Below are positions 21,708 through 29,197 of a DNA stretch of 64,000 nucleotides, in pieces; position 1 is the first letter of the stretch; every line of letters begins with the position of its first letter. Source of the DNA: JASGKO01 sp049840595 (GTDB lineage Bacteria > Verrucomicrobiota > Verrucomicrobiia > Chthoniobacterales > Chthoniobacteraceae). The stretch lies in assembly GCA_049840595.1 (NCBI GenBank), contig JASGKO010000017.1, positions 1 to 64,000 on the forward strand, written 5' to 3'. The notes beneath the pieces were generated by a model. The model did not search any database. It was given only the letters and a program-made list of their open reading frames with translations, and was not told where the DNA came from. The position numbers were made by a program, and so were the translations under genes.

Positions 21708-22226
21708 ATGAAACACACATTCAACAAATCGTTAACAGTATTGGCTCTGGCCACGCTGCTCGGGCTCGGTTGCTCCGCCAAGGCGCAGGACAGTAGCCCG
21801 ACGGCCAGCCCTTCGGCCTCGCCCTCCGCTTCACCGGCCGATAATGGCGATCATCATGGCGGCGGAAAATGGGGCGGCGGTCCCGGCGGGCGGCGTGGCG
21901 GTGGCATGCGCGGCGGCATGGGCATCGAGATGCTCGCGAAGGAACTAAACCTTACCGAGGACCAGAAGGCCAAGATTAAGCCGATCCTCGACGATCAGAT
22001 GACCCAGATGAAGGCGCTGCGTGAGGACTCCACCATCGCCCAGGAAGACAAGCGCGCGAAGATGAAGGCCATCCACGAAAGCACCGTGACCAAGATCGAG
22101 GCCCTCCTCACGCCGGAGCAGAAGACCAAGTACGAGGAAATGCAGAAGAACATGCGCCAGCATCGTGGTCCAGGCGGTCCTGGTGGTCCCGGCGGTCCGG
22201 ACGCCAGCCCGTCCCCGGCTCAATAA
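21708..22226 (+). CDS. Spy/CpxP-like periplasmic protein
   Basis: This is a 172-aa exported protein. A signal peptide (KSLTVLALATLLGLGCSAKA) is followed by a low-complexity Ser/Pro/Ala segment (PTASPSASPSASP), a Gly-rich segment (GGGPGGRRGGGMRGGMG), a helical core and a Gly-Pro tail. The core (EMLAKELNLTEDQKAKIKPI and LLTPEQKTKYEEM) has the L-T-x-x-Q/E-K pattern of Spy/CpxP chaperones. The Cys in the signal region (LGLGCSAKA) could also be a lipobox, so it may be a lipoprotein. It is monocistronic, with a terminator 40 bases downstream. Confidence 0.7.
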   Translation: MKHTFNKSLTVLALATLLGLGCSAKAQDSSPTASPSASPSASPADNGDHHGGGKWGGGPGGRRGGGMRGGMGIEMLAKELNLTEDQKAKIKPILDDQMTQMKALREDSTIAQEDKRAKMKAIHESTVTKIEALLTPEQKTKYEEMQKNMRQHRGPGGPGGPGGPDASPSPAQ

Positions 22227-22266
22227 ATCAGCAGCCTGGCTGCTAAGCTTATCGCTCAACTCCTTC

Positions 22267-22303
22267 ACCGCCGTAGTGGAAACACTGCGGCGGTTTTCTT
22301 TTT
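22267..22303 (+). terminator. Intrinsic terminator after the Spy-like gene
   Basis: The hairpin ACCGCCGTAGTG-GAAA-CACTGCGGCGGT (one mismatch) is followed by TTTCTTTTT on the plus strand. It also separates this gene from the convergent WecG-type gene. Confidence 0.88.
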
Positions 22304-22307
22304 GTGC

Positions 22308-23099
22308 TTAGCTTTCCAGCGGATACTTCCGCAATCCCGTCACCTGCAACGCCATGCGCCAGATGAAGAGCGGGTTGTTTTTGAGATACCGCTTCCACAG
22401 CCGCCTCGGCTCGCTGATCAAGCGGAAGAGCCACTCCAGCCCCGAGCGCTGCACCCAGCGTGGGGCCTGCCGCACTTTGCCGGTGTGAAAATCGAAGGCC
22501 GCCCCGACGCCAAACATGAGCGTCGTCTCCAGCTTGGGCAGGTATTCCGCCATGAATTTCTCCTGCTTCGGCGTGCTCAGCCCCACCCACACGATATCCG
22601 GCTTCAAGCGGGCGATGGTCGCCGCCAGCTCCTGCTGCTCCTGCTCGGTGAGCGGGCGAAACGGCGGGCAGTAGGTACCGCAAATAATCACCCCCGGGAA
22701 TTTTTCACGCATCCGCTCCGCCAGTTCATCGGCCACGCCCTCCTTGCCCCCGTAAAAGAAATGCCGGCACCGCGACTGCTGGCTCCAGGCAAAGACGTCC
22801 AGCATCAGGTCCGGCCCATAGACCCGATCCATTTCGCGGTGACCGTAATATTTTCCAGTCCACACCATCGGCATACCATCGGGCGTGTTCAAAAATGCGC
22901 CATTCAGGATGCGCTTAAACCCCTCGTCCTCCTGCGCCTCGCTGACGCCATGCACGCCGGAAACACAGATGTATCCCTTGCGCCGACGCTCCACCGCATC
23001 GGCAATCGCCGCCACCGCAGTGCGCAGGTTCAGCACGCTGAAACCCACGCCCAGCACATTGACTTTTTTGATCTCGGGGGTTGCGGTGCCTTGGCTCAT
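22308..23099 (-). CDS. WecG/TagA/CpsF-family glycosyltransferase
   Basis: A GT26 enzyme of about 263 aa that adds an N-acetyl-aminosugar, often ManNAc-type, to a lipid-linked precursor at the membrane. Recognisable blocks are NVLGVGFSVLNL, VSGVHGVSEA, NTPDGMPMVW, RVYGPDLML, FFYGGKEGV, PDIVWVGLSTPKQE and MFGVGAAFDFHTGKVRQAPRW. I chose ATG 23099 (MSQGTATPE), close to the conserved start; a longer start at 23150 is possible. It is divergent from the exosortase gene, so the 132 bases between them should hold both promoters. It probably belongs to the exopolysaccharide system linked to the exosortase. Confidence 0.9.
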   Translation of the reverse strand: MSQGTATPEIKKVNVLGVGFSVLNLRTAVAAIADAVERRRKGYICVSGVHGVSEAQEDEGFKRILNGAFLNTPDGMPMVWTGKYYGHREMDRVYGPDLMLDVFAWSQQSRCRHFFYGGKEGVADELAERMREKFPGVIICGTYCPPFRPLTEQEQQELAATIARLKPDIVWVGLSTPKQEKFMAEYLPKLETTLMFGVGAAFDFHTGKVRQAPRWVQRSGLEWLFRLISEPRRLWKRYLKNNPLFIWRMALQVTGLRKYPLES

Positions 23100-23231
23100 G
23101 GTGGGCGCACTATTGAAAAGCCCTTTCTCCGACGCAAGCCGAATCCCCATAAGTCACCAGCCTGTAACCTCTCCCAGCCGCAATTCATTTGCACCCCGCC
23201 CCCCGGCGGATAAAGTCATGTCTCCCCGACC

Positions 23232-24254
23232 ATGGAAAACACCAATGCCTCTGCCAGTAATGTTGTGCCGACCGCAGATCGCCCGGACCTGACCCCCGGC
23301 GACCTCGCGACCGCATTCCGGCGCTGGACTCGCGAACAACCGCTCCAGGCGTTGCTGGCATTCACCTTTCTCGGCACGTTCGTCTATTTTTACGGCATCC
23401 TGAAAGCCTTCTTCAACGAGACGCAGACGGTTTTCCACTGGACCATTTATTCGTGGAACGACGAGGGCAACATGCAGCACGGCTGGCTGGTTTTCCCGAT
23501 TTTCCTGGGCCTGCTCTACTACCACCGCAACCGCCTGCGCGAGGTTCCCAAAAAGAGCGAATTAAAAGGCCTCTGGCTCTTCGTGACCGCGATCGTGATC
23601 TTCGTCATCGCCGTCCGCACGGTGCAACCCCGGGTCGCCCTCTTCGCGCTGCCTTTCTTCATCCTCGGATCAATCTGGTATCTCTGGGGCCGGTCGATGA
23701 TGCGCCTGCTGCTCTTCCCGAGCCTGTTCCTGCTTTTCATGATCAACTCGGGGTTCATCGAGAACACCACCTTCAAGCTCCAGTTCCTGATCACGGGAAT
23801 TGTCGGCATGCTCTCGAATCTGGTTGGCGTTCACATTTTGGCCATCGGGACCACCATCACCGCCTCGGACAACACCTTTAACTTCGAGATCGTCGGTGGC
23901 TGCAGCGGCATCCGCTCCCTGTTTGCCATGGCCATGCTCACCGGCATCTACGTCCATGTCTTCCAGCGCCAGCTTTGGAAGAAAGTCGTCATCTTCGCCG
24001 CCAGCCTCATTTTTGCGCTGATCGGGAACGTCTGCCGCATTTTCACGGTCATCCTCGTCGCCCGCTTCCTCGGCAATACTCCGGCGGAATACGTCCACGA
24101 TTATTCCGATTTTGTCTTTTTCCCCTGCGCGCTCGGCGCGATGATCGGCTTCGCCCGCCTGCTCAATCTCCACCTTCCCCACCCGATGGACTCGATGAAC
24201 AGCGGCAAGCCCAGCTCCGAACCCAAATCGCAACCCGTGCGCTATGATTACTAG
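23232..24254 (+). CDS. xrt: Exosortase
   Basis: A polytopic inner-membrane cysteine protease/transpeptidase that processes proteins bearing a C-terminal PEP-CTERM signal. The 340-aa product has about eight hydrophobic helices and the three expected active-site residues: Cys224 in VGGCSGIRS, Arg269 in GNVCRIFTV and His289 in EYVHDYSDF. The N-terminus contains the usual QHGWLVFP block (NMQHGWLVFPIF). Its last ten bases overlap the EpsI gene. At least three proteins in this window end in PEP-CTERM signals and are likely substrates. The exact exosortase subtype is not assigned here. Confidence 0.94.
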   Translation: MENTNASASNVVPTADRPDLTPGDLATAFRRWTREQPLQALLAFTFLGTFVYFYGILKAFFNETQTVFHWTIYSWNDEGNMQHGWLVFPIFLGLLYYHRNRLREVPKKSELKGLWLFVTAIVIFVIAVRTVQPRVALFALPFFILGSIWYLWGRSMMRLLLFPSLFLLFMINSGFIENTTFKLQFLITGIVGMLSNLVGVHILAIGTTITASDNTFNFEIVGGCSGIRSLFAMAMLTGIYVHVFQRQLWKKVVIFAASLIFALIGNVCRIFTVILVARFLGNTPAEYVHDYSDFVFFPCALGAMIGFARLLNLHLPHPMDSMNSGKPSSEPKSQPVRYDY

Positions 24255-24963
24255 GCACCTCCTCATTTTGCAGATCGTGCTGCTGGCTGGCCTCAGCTCG
24301 ATTTTTCTCCTGCCCCACGTGCCGGATGACGAACCGGCAGGCATCAAGCTTTCCCTGCCGGATTTTGTCGGCCCCTGGTATGGCGAGGACGCCCCCGTGA
24401 CCCAGGCCGAGCGCGATGCCCTCGGGTCCACCACCGAGTTTGCCCGCAAAAATTACACCGACGGTCGCGGCAACCAGCTCTACGTCTCGATCGTGCTCTC
24501 CGGCGCGGATATGATGACCAGCATCCACCGCCCCGAACGCTGCCTTCCGGCCCAGGGCTGGACGCTCATCGATTCGGCCCGCCGCAGCGTCGATGTGAAA
24601 GACAGCGGCAACCACATCCTGCAAGTCACGCGCCTGCACAGCTTCCGCTATGCCCGGAATCAAAGCGGCGAGACCATCAATGATGCCCAGGGGAAAGCCA
24701 TCCCCATCTACAACCTGAACTACTACTGGTTCATTGGCCGCAACACGATCGTCCCCTCCCACTACGATCGCCTGTATATCGACATGCGCGATCGCGTCCT
24801 CTACGGCTACAACCAGCGCTGGGCCTATGTCACCGTGGTCTCCAACGTCACCGACAATCTCCAGGCCTACGGCAAAAACGAGATCCAAACCGACAAGATG
24901 ATTCAGGATTTCATCCAACAAATCACCCCGCTCATCATCAAGCCGGGGATTCGGTTTGATTAG
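24244..24963 (+). CDS. EpsI/exosortase-associated protein
   Basis: This is a 239-aa protein of the EpsI family (DUF3485). It is often encoded next to, or fused with, exosortases and has a periplasmic domain of uncertain function. A single N-terminal membrane segment (LLILQIVLLAGLSSIFLLP) is followed by LPDFVGPWYGED, YVSIVLSGADMMTSIHRPERC and CLPAQGWTL, the conserved HxPxxC region typical of the family. The start overlaps the exosortase stop, indicating coupled translation. It is presumed to act with the exosortase outside the cytoplasm. Confidence 0.9.
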   Translation: MITRHLLILQIVLLAGLSSIFLLPHVPDDEPAGIKLSLPDFVGPWYGEDAPVTQAERDALGSTTEFARKNYTDGRGNQLYVSIVLSGADMMTSIHRPERCLPAQGWTLIDSARRSVDVKDSGNHILQVTRLHSFRYARNQSGETINDAQGKAIPIYNLNYYWFIGRNTIVPSHYDRLYIDMRDRVLYGYNQRWAYVTVVSNVTDNLQAYGKNEIQTDKMIQDFIQQITPLIIKPGIRFD

Positions 24964-25403
24964 GCGGGGCGTCTGTTGCGAGTTGATCTGCAATCCAGCC
25001 CCATCCCAAAAGCAATGTCATGTTGAGCGGAATGGAGTCGAAGCATCTCCATCTATTTCTGGAGCGGAGAGCGCTCCGGTAAATTGAGAAATCACGTCGT
25101 CTTCCCAGCGCCGAACAATTTGAGGCCCCTCGGCTTCGCTCGGGGTGACATTTTGGAAGGAGCCTGGAGAAGCATGGGAAGCTGGTGCCGACTTCGGAAG
25201 CTGCTTTCGCAGCACGATTGCGAAGCAATTCCAAAACAGATTTAGAGCAACTCTCGAAGCATGGCGTGCTCATGAGTTTCCTTGCCCCTCTCCATGTCAC
25301 CCCGAGCGAAGCCGAGGGGCCTCAAATTGTTCGGCGCTGGGTTGCCCTGCAAATCCCAGGCATCACCAAAATCGTCAGCGGGAACATCCTCCACGGTTCA
25401 GCC
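24964..25403. other. Intergenic region with repeats
   Basis: There is no gene in this 440-base gap. At 25017-25060 it carries the word TGAGCGGAATGGAGTCGAAG, and then a large inverted repeat described separately. The open frames that cross it on both strands arise from the symmetry and lack coding features. Confidence 0.55.
25104..25341. repeat. Inverted repeat with 48-bp perfect arms
   Basis: The arm at 25104-25151 begins CCCAGCGCCGAACAATTTGA and ends GGGGTGACAT. The arm at 25294-25341 is its exact reverse complement (ATGTCACCCCGAGCGAAGCC onward). The arms enclose 142 bases. Each arm also contains the small palindrome CCCCTCGGCTTCGCTCGGGG. It resembles a non-coding mobile or dispersed repeat. 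No transposase is nearby. Confidence 0.8.
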
Positions 25404-25748
25404 CTACCTTACCCCATCCGCCACCGCAAAGACCGTCATCACCAGCGGCTCCGCCCCCGTATTCCGCACTTCGTGCCATTCCTTCGGCTGCGTGAGCACA
25501 AAGACGCCGGGGCGCAATTCCACCCGCCGTCCGTCGATCTCCATCTCGCCGCTCCCCTGCTCGCAGCAGAAGTATTCCCACATATCCTCGTGGCGATGGC
25601 CGTGCGCCACTTCACCGGGCGGGAATTCCGCCCGGGCAATTTGCATCACTCCCGGCACCGTCCCCCGCCGCACCGCCACGACCTTTTGGATCGCGGCGTT
25701 GTGCGAAACGGGCTCCCGCGGCAACTCGTGGAGGAGGCCGGTCTCCAT
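25404..25748 (-). CDS. Cupin-domain protein
   Basis: A 114-aa single-domain cupin. The metal-binding motif 1 is seen as GHRHEDMWEYFCCEQGSGEMEI (H-x-H, then E), and motif 2 as PKEWHEVRNTG. It opens METGLLHELPREPVSHNAAI. Small cupins in sugar loci often act as sugar isomerases or nucleotide-sugar epimerases, but sequence alone does not give its substrate. The start codon directly abuts the stop of the GDP-mannose-epimerase-like gene, so both are in one transcript and may act on the same sugar nucleotide. Confidence 0.8.
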   Translation of the reverse strand: METGLLHELPREPVSHNAAIQKVVAVRRGTVPGVMQIARAEFPPGEVAHGHRHEDMWEYFCCEQGSGEMEIDGRRVELRPGVFVLTQPKEWHEVRNTGAEPLVMTVFAVADGVR

Positions 25749-26750
25749 TTAGCTCAGGTTGACCACCGAGTCCTTGGAGTTGTTGCTGATCATCTGCTCG
25801 TAGATCCACGCGTAGGTCTTTTCCAGGCCGTCGCGCAGGCGGATGTCCGGCGCCCAGTTGAGCTTTTCCTTGATGAGCGTGTTATCGCTGGAGCGACCGC
25901 GCACGCCCTTCGGCGCGCCGAGGTTGTAGTTCCGCTTGAGCTTGATGCCCGCGATGTCTTCCACGATGTCCACCAGCTGGTTGATCGAGACCATCTCGTC
26001 GCTGCCGAGGTTGATCGGCTCGATGATCTCGCTCGCCGTGATGTCGAGGATGCCCTTGATGCAATCGTCGATATACATGAAGGAGCGGGTCTGCTCGCCA
26101 TCGCCCCAGATCTCGATCTCGTGCTTGCCGGTAAGCTTCGCGTCGATCACCTTGCGGCAGATCGCCGCCGGGGCCTTCTCGCGGCCACCGTCAAAGGTGC
26201 CGAAGGTTCCATACACGTTGTGGAAACGGGCCACGCGCGTGATGATTCCGAAGTCCTCGCGGAAGTGGCGGCACATGCGCTCGGAGAAGAGTTTCTCCCA
26301 GCCGTAGCCGTCCTCGGGATCAGCCGGATAGGCGTCCTCTTCCTTCAGCCCCGGGTTGTCGGTCTCGCGCTGCTTGTAGCCGGCATAGACACAGGCACTG
26401 GAGGCGTAGAAGCGGGAAATGCCCAGCTTGCGGGAAGCGACCAGCAGGTGGGTATTGATGAGCACGCTCAGCATGCACAGCGCGCGATTGGTCTCGATGA
26501 ACCCCATGCCGCCCATGTCTGCCGCGAGATTGTACACCGTATGCGCGCCCTGGAGGGCCTCGATGCAATTATCGAGCTCTTCGAGGTTGAGCACGCGGTT
26601 GTCCACGTCGGGGAAACGTTGGTACCAGCGGTTCTGCGGCTTGCGATCCACGCTACGGATGTTCGTGTAGCCATGGTCGCGGAGATAGGAAACCAGGTGG
26701 CCGCCGATGAAGCCGCCGCCGCCGCACACTACGATGAGTTCGTTTTTCAT
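25749..26750 (-). CDS. GDP-mannose 3,5-epimerase-like protein
   Basis: A 333-aa extended SDR. It shows the NAD-binding GGGGFIGGHLV, NLAADMGGMGFIETN, the catalytic SSACVYAG and a YGWEK (YxxxK) motif. Further on are RFHNVYGTFGTFDGGREKAP, EIWGDGEQTRSFMYIDD, NLGSDEMVSINQL and GVRGRSSDN. These blocks match plant-type GDP-mannose 3,5-epimerases closely (from memory), which make GDP-L-galactose. The neighbouring GDP-heptose genes raise the possibility that the true substrate is a GDP-heptose. The cupin gene follows directly. Start ATG 26750; normal length. Confidence 0.85.
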   Translation of the reverse strand: MKNELIVVCGGGGFIGGHLVSYLRDHGYTNIRSVDRKPQNRWYQRFPDVDNRVLNLEELDNCIEALQGAHTVYNLAADMGGMGFIETNRALCMLSVLINTHLLVASRKLGISRFYASSACVYAGYKQRETDNPGLKEEDAYPADPEDGYGWEKLFSERMCRHFREDFGIITRVARFHNVYGTFGTFDGGREKAPAAICRKVIDAKLTGKHEIEIWGDGEQTRSFMYIDDCIKGILDITASEIIEPINLGSDEMVSINQLVDIVEDIAGIKLKRNYNLGAPKGVRGRSSDNTLIKEKLNWAPDIRLRDGLEKTYAWIYEQMISNNSKDSVVNLS

Positions 26751-26858
26751 GATATAATTATTAGGTTTCTGAGGGAGAAGGTTCTTTAGCAGTGGATGAC
26801 GGGGGGTTCAAGGGGTCACAGGTGAAAACTGGGTGACAGATGGGAGATCGGGAGGTTT

Positions 26859-27617
26859 TCAGGAATCTTGTTGCCACATTTTTTTCACGGGATGCAGCGT
26901 CCAGGCTCCTTCGGCGCGATATTTCTCCACCTCGGCGGTCAGATCGCCGAGCGGTTGCACATACAGCTCCTGATCGCGGCCCAGCGGGCGGATGCGAAAG
27001 CCGAGGTGATGGACCAGCGTCGGCACATACAGCTCGTGGTAAATTGGGAAGGGCTCCGCATGTTTGCCCATTTCCAGCAGGGCCTCGCGGGTCCAGAACG
27101 AGCCCGTGCCCAGCATGGAAAGCACGGCCTCGGGCTCTTCACGGAGCGTGATTTTTTTCCAGAACTCGCAAAAACCGGGGGAAGCCATTGCCTGCAGGTA
27201 GTGGGGAAAATTCGTGCCGTCCACCCGGCTGACCGCGCAGCCAATCACATCGGCCTTTTCCCGTTCCAATCGCGCCCGCAACCGGGCATCGAAATCCCGG
27301 GCCAGCGGCACGTGGTCGTATTCGGAGATAAACCCCCGGTCGAACTCCGGATGCTCCTGCAAGAAGGCCGCGATGGCTTGATAGATGGCGGTGTAGCTCT
27401 GCATCTCCCGCTGGTGATCGGTCGTCCGCAGCCGTGGGTCGCTGATGTAGGCCTTCCACGGATGACTCACGGCGGAGTAAGCTTCGGGCGTCCCGCCATG
27501 GAGCACGAGGAGTTGGTCCTCCGCCGCAAAGTCGCGCCACCAGGCCAGCATCCGCCCGACCAGCTCGGACTCCTGGTGCGTGATCAGCGCATATAAAGTT
27601 CTAGGGCTTGCGGACAT
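26859..27617 (-). CDS. Glycosyltransferase-like protein of unknown family
   Basis: The 252-aa protein (from ATG 27617, MSASPRTLYALITHQ) has a GT-A-like plan. There is an N-terminal beta-strand start, LLVLHGGTPEAY, then FISEYDHVPLAR in the place of a DxD motif, VIGCAVSRVDGTNFPHY, and GTGSFWTREALLEM. No membrane segment is seen. It is probably a sugar transferase of the heptose/GDP-sugar locus, but I cannot assign a CAZy family. The start overlaps the preceding small gene by 17 bases, so it is cotranscribed. Confidence 0.55.
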   Translation of the reverse strand: MSASPRTLYALITHQESELVGRMLAWWRDFAAEDQLLVLHGGTPEAYSAVSHPWKAYISDPRLRTTDHQREMQSYTAIYQAIAAFLQEHPEFDRGFISEYDHVPLARDFDARLRARLEREKADVIGCAVSRVDGTNFPHYLQAMASPGFCEFWKKITLREEPEAVLSMLGTGSFWTREALLEMGKHAEPFPIYHELYVPTLVHHLGFRIRPLGRDQELYVQPLGDLTAEVEKYRAEGAWTLHPVKKMWQQDS

Positions 27618-27861
27618 TCGGGAAATCTGGTGGGGGGACGGCGACAAACCCGAGCTCCTGCTTCCAGTAAACGGCCTGCTCCTGCTTGAGAAAAACCGGG
27701 CGCACCCGGGCATCGAGACCGATCACGTGAATCTTCCCCCGCCACGTCCAGATGAAGGCGCGGCCCAACACGCGCCCGGTCTCCGCGTCGTGAATCGGAC
27801 TGCCGAACCCGCGTAAAATCCCCAGCAACAGCGCCCTGATTTGAAGGCGAAAGGCTTTCAT
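27601..27861 (-). CDS. Small hypothetical protein
   Basis: An 86-aa product (MKAFRLQIRALLLGILRGFG ... PPPDFPNVRKP) with an amphipathic/hydrophobic N-terminus and a central WTWRGKIHVIGLDARVRPVF. It sits tightly between the hddC-gmhB fusion and the glycosyltransferase-like gene and overlaps the latter, which supports a real gene. It is not recognised. The N-terminal half may associate with the membrane. Confidence 0.5.
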   Translation of the reverse strand: MKAFRLQIRALLLGILRGFGSPIHDAETGRVLGRAFIWTWRGKIHVIGLDARVRPVFLKQEQAVYWKQELGFVAVPPPDFPNVRKP

Positions 27862-27880
27862 CGATCGTGCTTGGAACTCC

Positions 27881-29194
27881 TTACGTCGGGTTGCATGGAT
27901 TCTCTGCGGGCTTCAATACAAGCTCCACGGCCTCTTGCAAGTCAATCACCCTTGCGGCGGGCTCCGCTTTTTTCAGCTCGCTCTCGCCGATCAGGAGATT
28001 GCGCACCCCGGCGGCGGCTCCAGCATCGATGTCCCGCCAGGAATCACCGATCATCCACGAGCGGGCGAGGTCGATATTCAACTCCTCGGCGGCCTGCAAC
28101 AGCATGCCGGGCGCGGGCTTGCGGCAGTTGCACTTGATTTTCAACTCGGGACGTTCACCGGGAAAACCGGAGTCCGGATGATGCGGGCAATAGTAGATCG
28201 CATCGAGAAACGCGCCGTCCGCGCCCAGCAGCGCTTCCATGCGGGCGTGGATGCGCTCCAGCGTCGCCTCGTCGCATTCGCCGCGGGCGATCACCGGCTG
28301 ATTGGTCACCAGCACAGTCAGGTATTCGGAACGATTCAGCCGACGGATGGCTTCGCCCGCGCCGGGCAGCAGTTCCAGCGTGGCCGGATCGTTAATCCAA
28401 CCCGGATCGCGAACCACCGTCCCATCCCGGTCCAAAAACACGGCGGGGACGGGATGGGCGAAATTTCGCTGGCGAACCTTCCCGCTGGCAAAATCGCGGC
28501 GCACTTTTTCCAGGCGCTCGGGCGTGCCCATGTCTTTGATGTATTCGCGACTTTCGTAGCCGAAGATGCGCCGTCCCTCCGCGACCATGCGGGGAAAAAG
28601 TTCCTTGCCGAAATCGAGTTTCCCCTCCGGCACCGGGTAACCGGCCAGCGCGGCTTTCTCGAGAATGTAGAAGGCCGCGTTGACGCAGTTGCGAACCAGC
28701 AGCCCCTCGGGATGCGGGTAGCCATGAAAGGCCAGCACGCGGCGGTCTCGGTCCATCTCCACCAGATCGGAATCGTGCGGATGATCGTTGGGATGCAAGA
28801 GCAGCGAGACTTCCGCCTGATGTTGCTCATGCCATTTCCACATCCGGTCGAGATCGAGATCGAACAGCGTGTCGCCGTAGCTCACCGCAAAGCGATCCTG
28901 CAGAGCTTCGCGAGCCGCCAATACCGCACCCGCCGTTCCCAGCGGGGTCTCATCCACGCAGTAGGCCAGCCGGACGCCAAATTTTTCGCCATTGCCGAAA
29001 AATTGCTCGATCACTTCGGATCGGTAACTCGTGAGCAACAGCACGTCGGTGAAGCCATAGCGCGCGGCACACTCGATTTGATGCTGCAACAGCGGCTTCC
29101 CGGCGATCTCCGCCATCGGCTTGGGCAGGTCGCCCAGCACGGTGCGCAAGCGCGTTCCCAAGCCTCCGGAAATAATGACGAGCTGGCGGGACAT
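27881..29194 (-). CDS. Fused heptose-1-phosphate guanylyltransferase / heptose-bisphosphate phosphatase
   Basis: The 437-aa protein joins two enzymes of GDP-D-glycero-alpha-D-manno-heptose synthesis. Residues 1-235 form a nucleotidyltransferase (SGGLGTRLRTVLGDLPKPMAE, SYGDTLFDLD), like HddC. Residues 245-430 form a HAD-IIIA phosphatase like GmhB: VFLDRDGTVVRD, VTNQPVIARG, IGDSWRDIDAG, and the structural zinc ligands in CPHHPDSG and KCNCRKPAPG. Both active sites look complete. It lies in a gene string with gmhA and hddA, so the entire four-step pathway from sedoheptulose-7-phosphate is encoded within 4 kb. Fusion of these steps is unusual compared with the separate genes known elsewhere. Confidence 0.85.
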   Translation of the reverse strand: MSRQLVIISGGLGTRLRTVLGDLPKPMAEIAGKPLLQHQIECAARYGFTDVLLLTSYRSEVIEQFFGNGEKFGVRLAYCVDETPLGTAGAVLAAREALQDRFAVSYGDTLFDLDLDRMWKWHEQHQAEVSLLLHPNDHPHDSDLVEMDRDRRVLAFHGYPHPEGLLVRNCVNAAFYILEKAALAGYPVPEGKLDFGKELFPRMVAEGRRIFGYESREYIKDMGTPERLEKVRRDFASGKVRQRNFAHPVPAVFLDRDGTVVRDPGWINDPATLELLPGAGEAIRRLNRSEYLTVLVTNQPVIARGECDEATLERIHARMEALLGADGAFLDAIYYCPHHPDSGFPGERPELKIKCNCRKPAPGMLLQAAEELNIDLARSWMIGDSWRDIDAGAAAGVRNLLIGESELKKAEPAARVIDLQEAVELVLKPAENPCNPT

Positions 29195-29197
29195 CGG

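Noticed and set aside
25185..26789. A 534-codon plus-strand open frame
   Set aside because: It is antisense to the cupin and GME-like genes and begins inside the inverted repeat.
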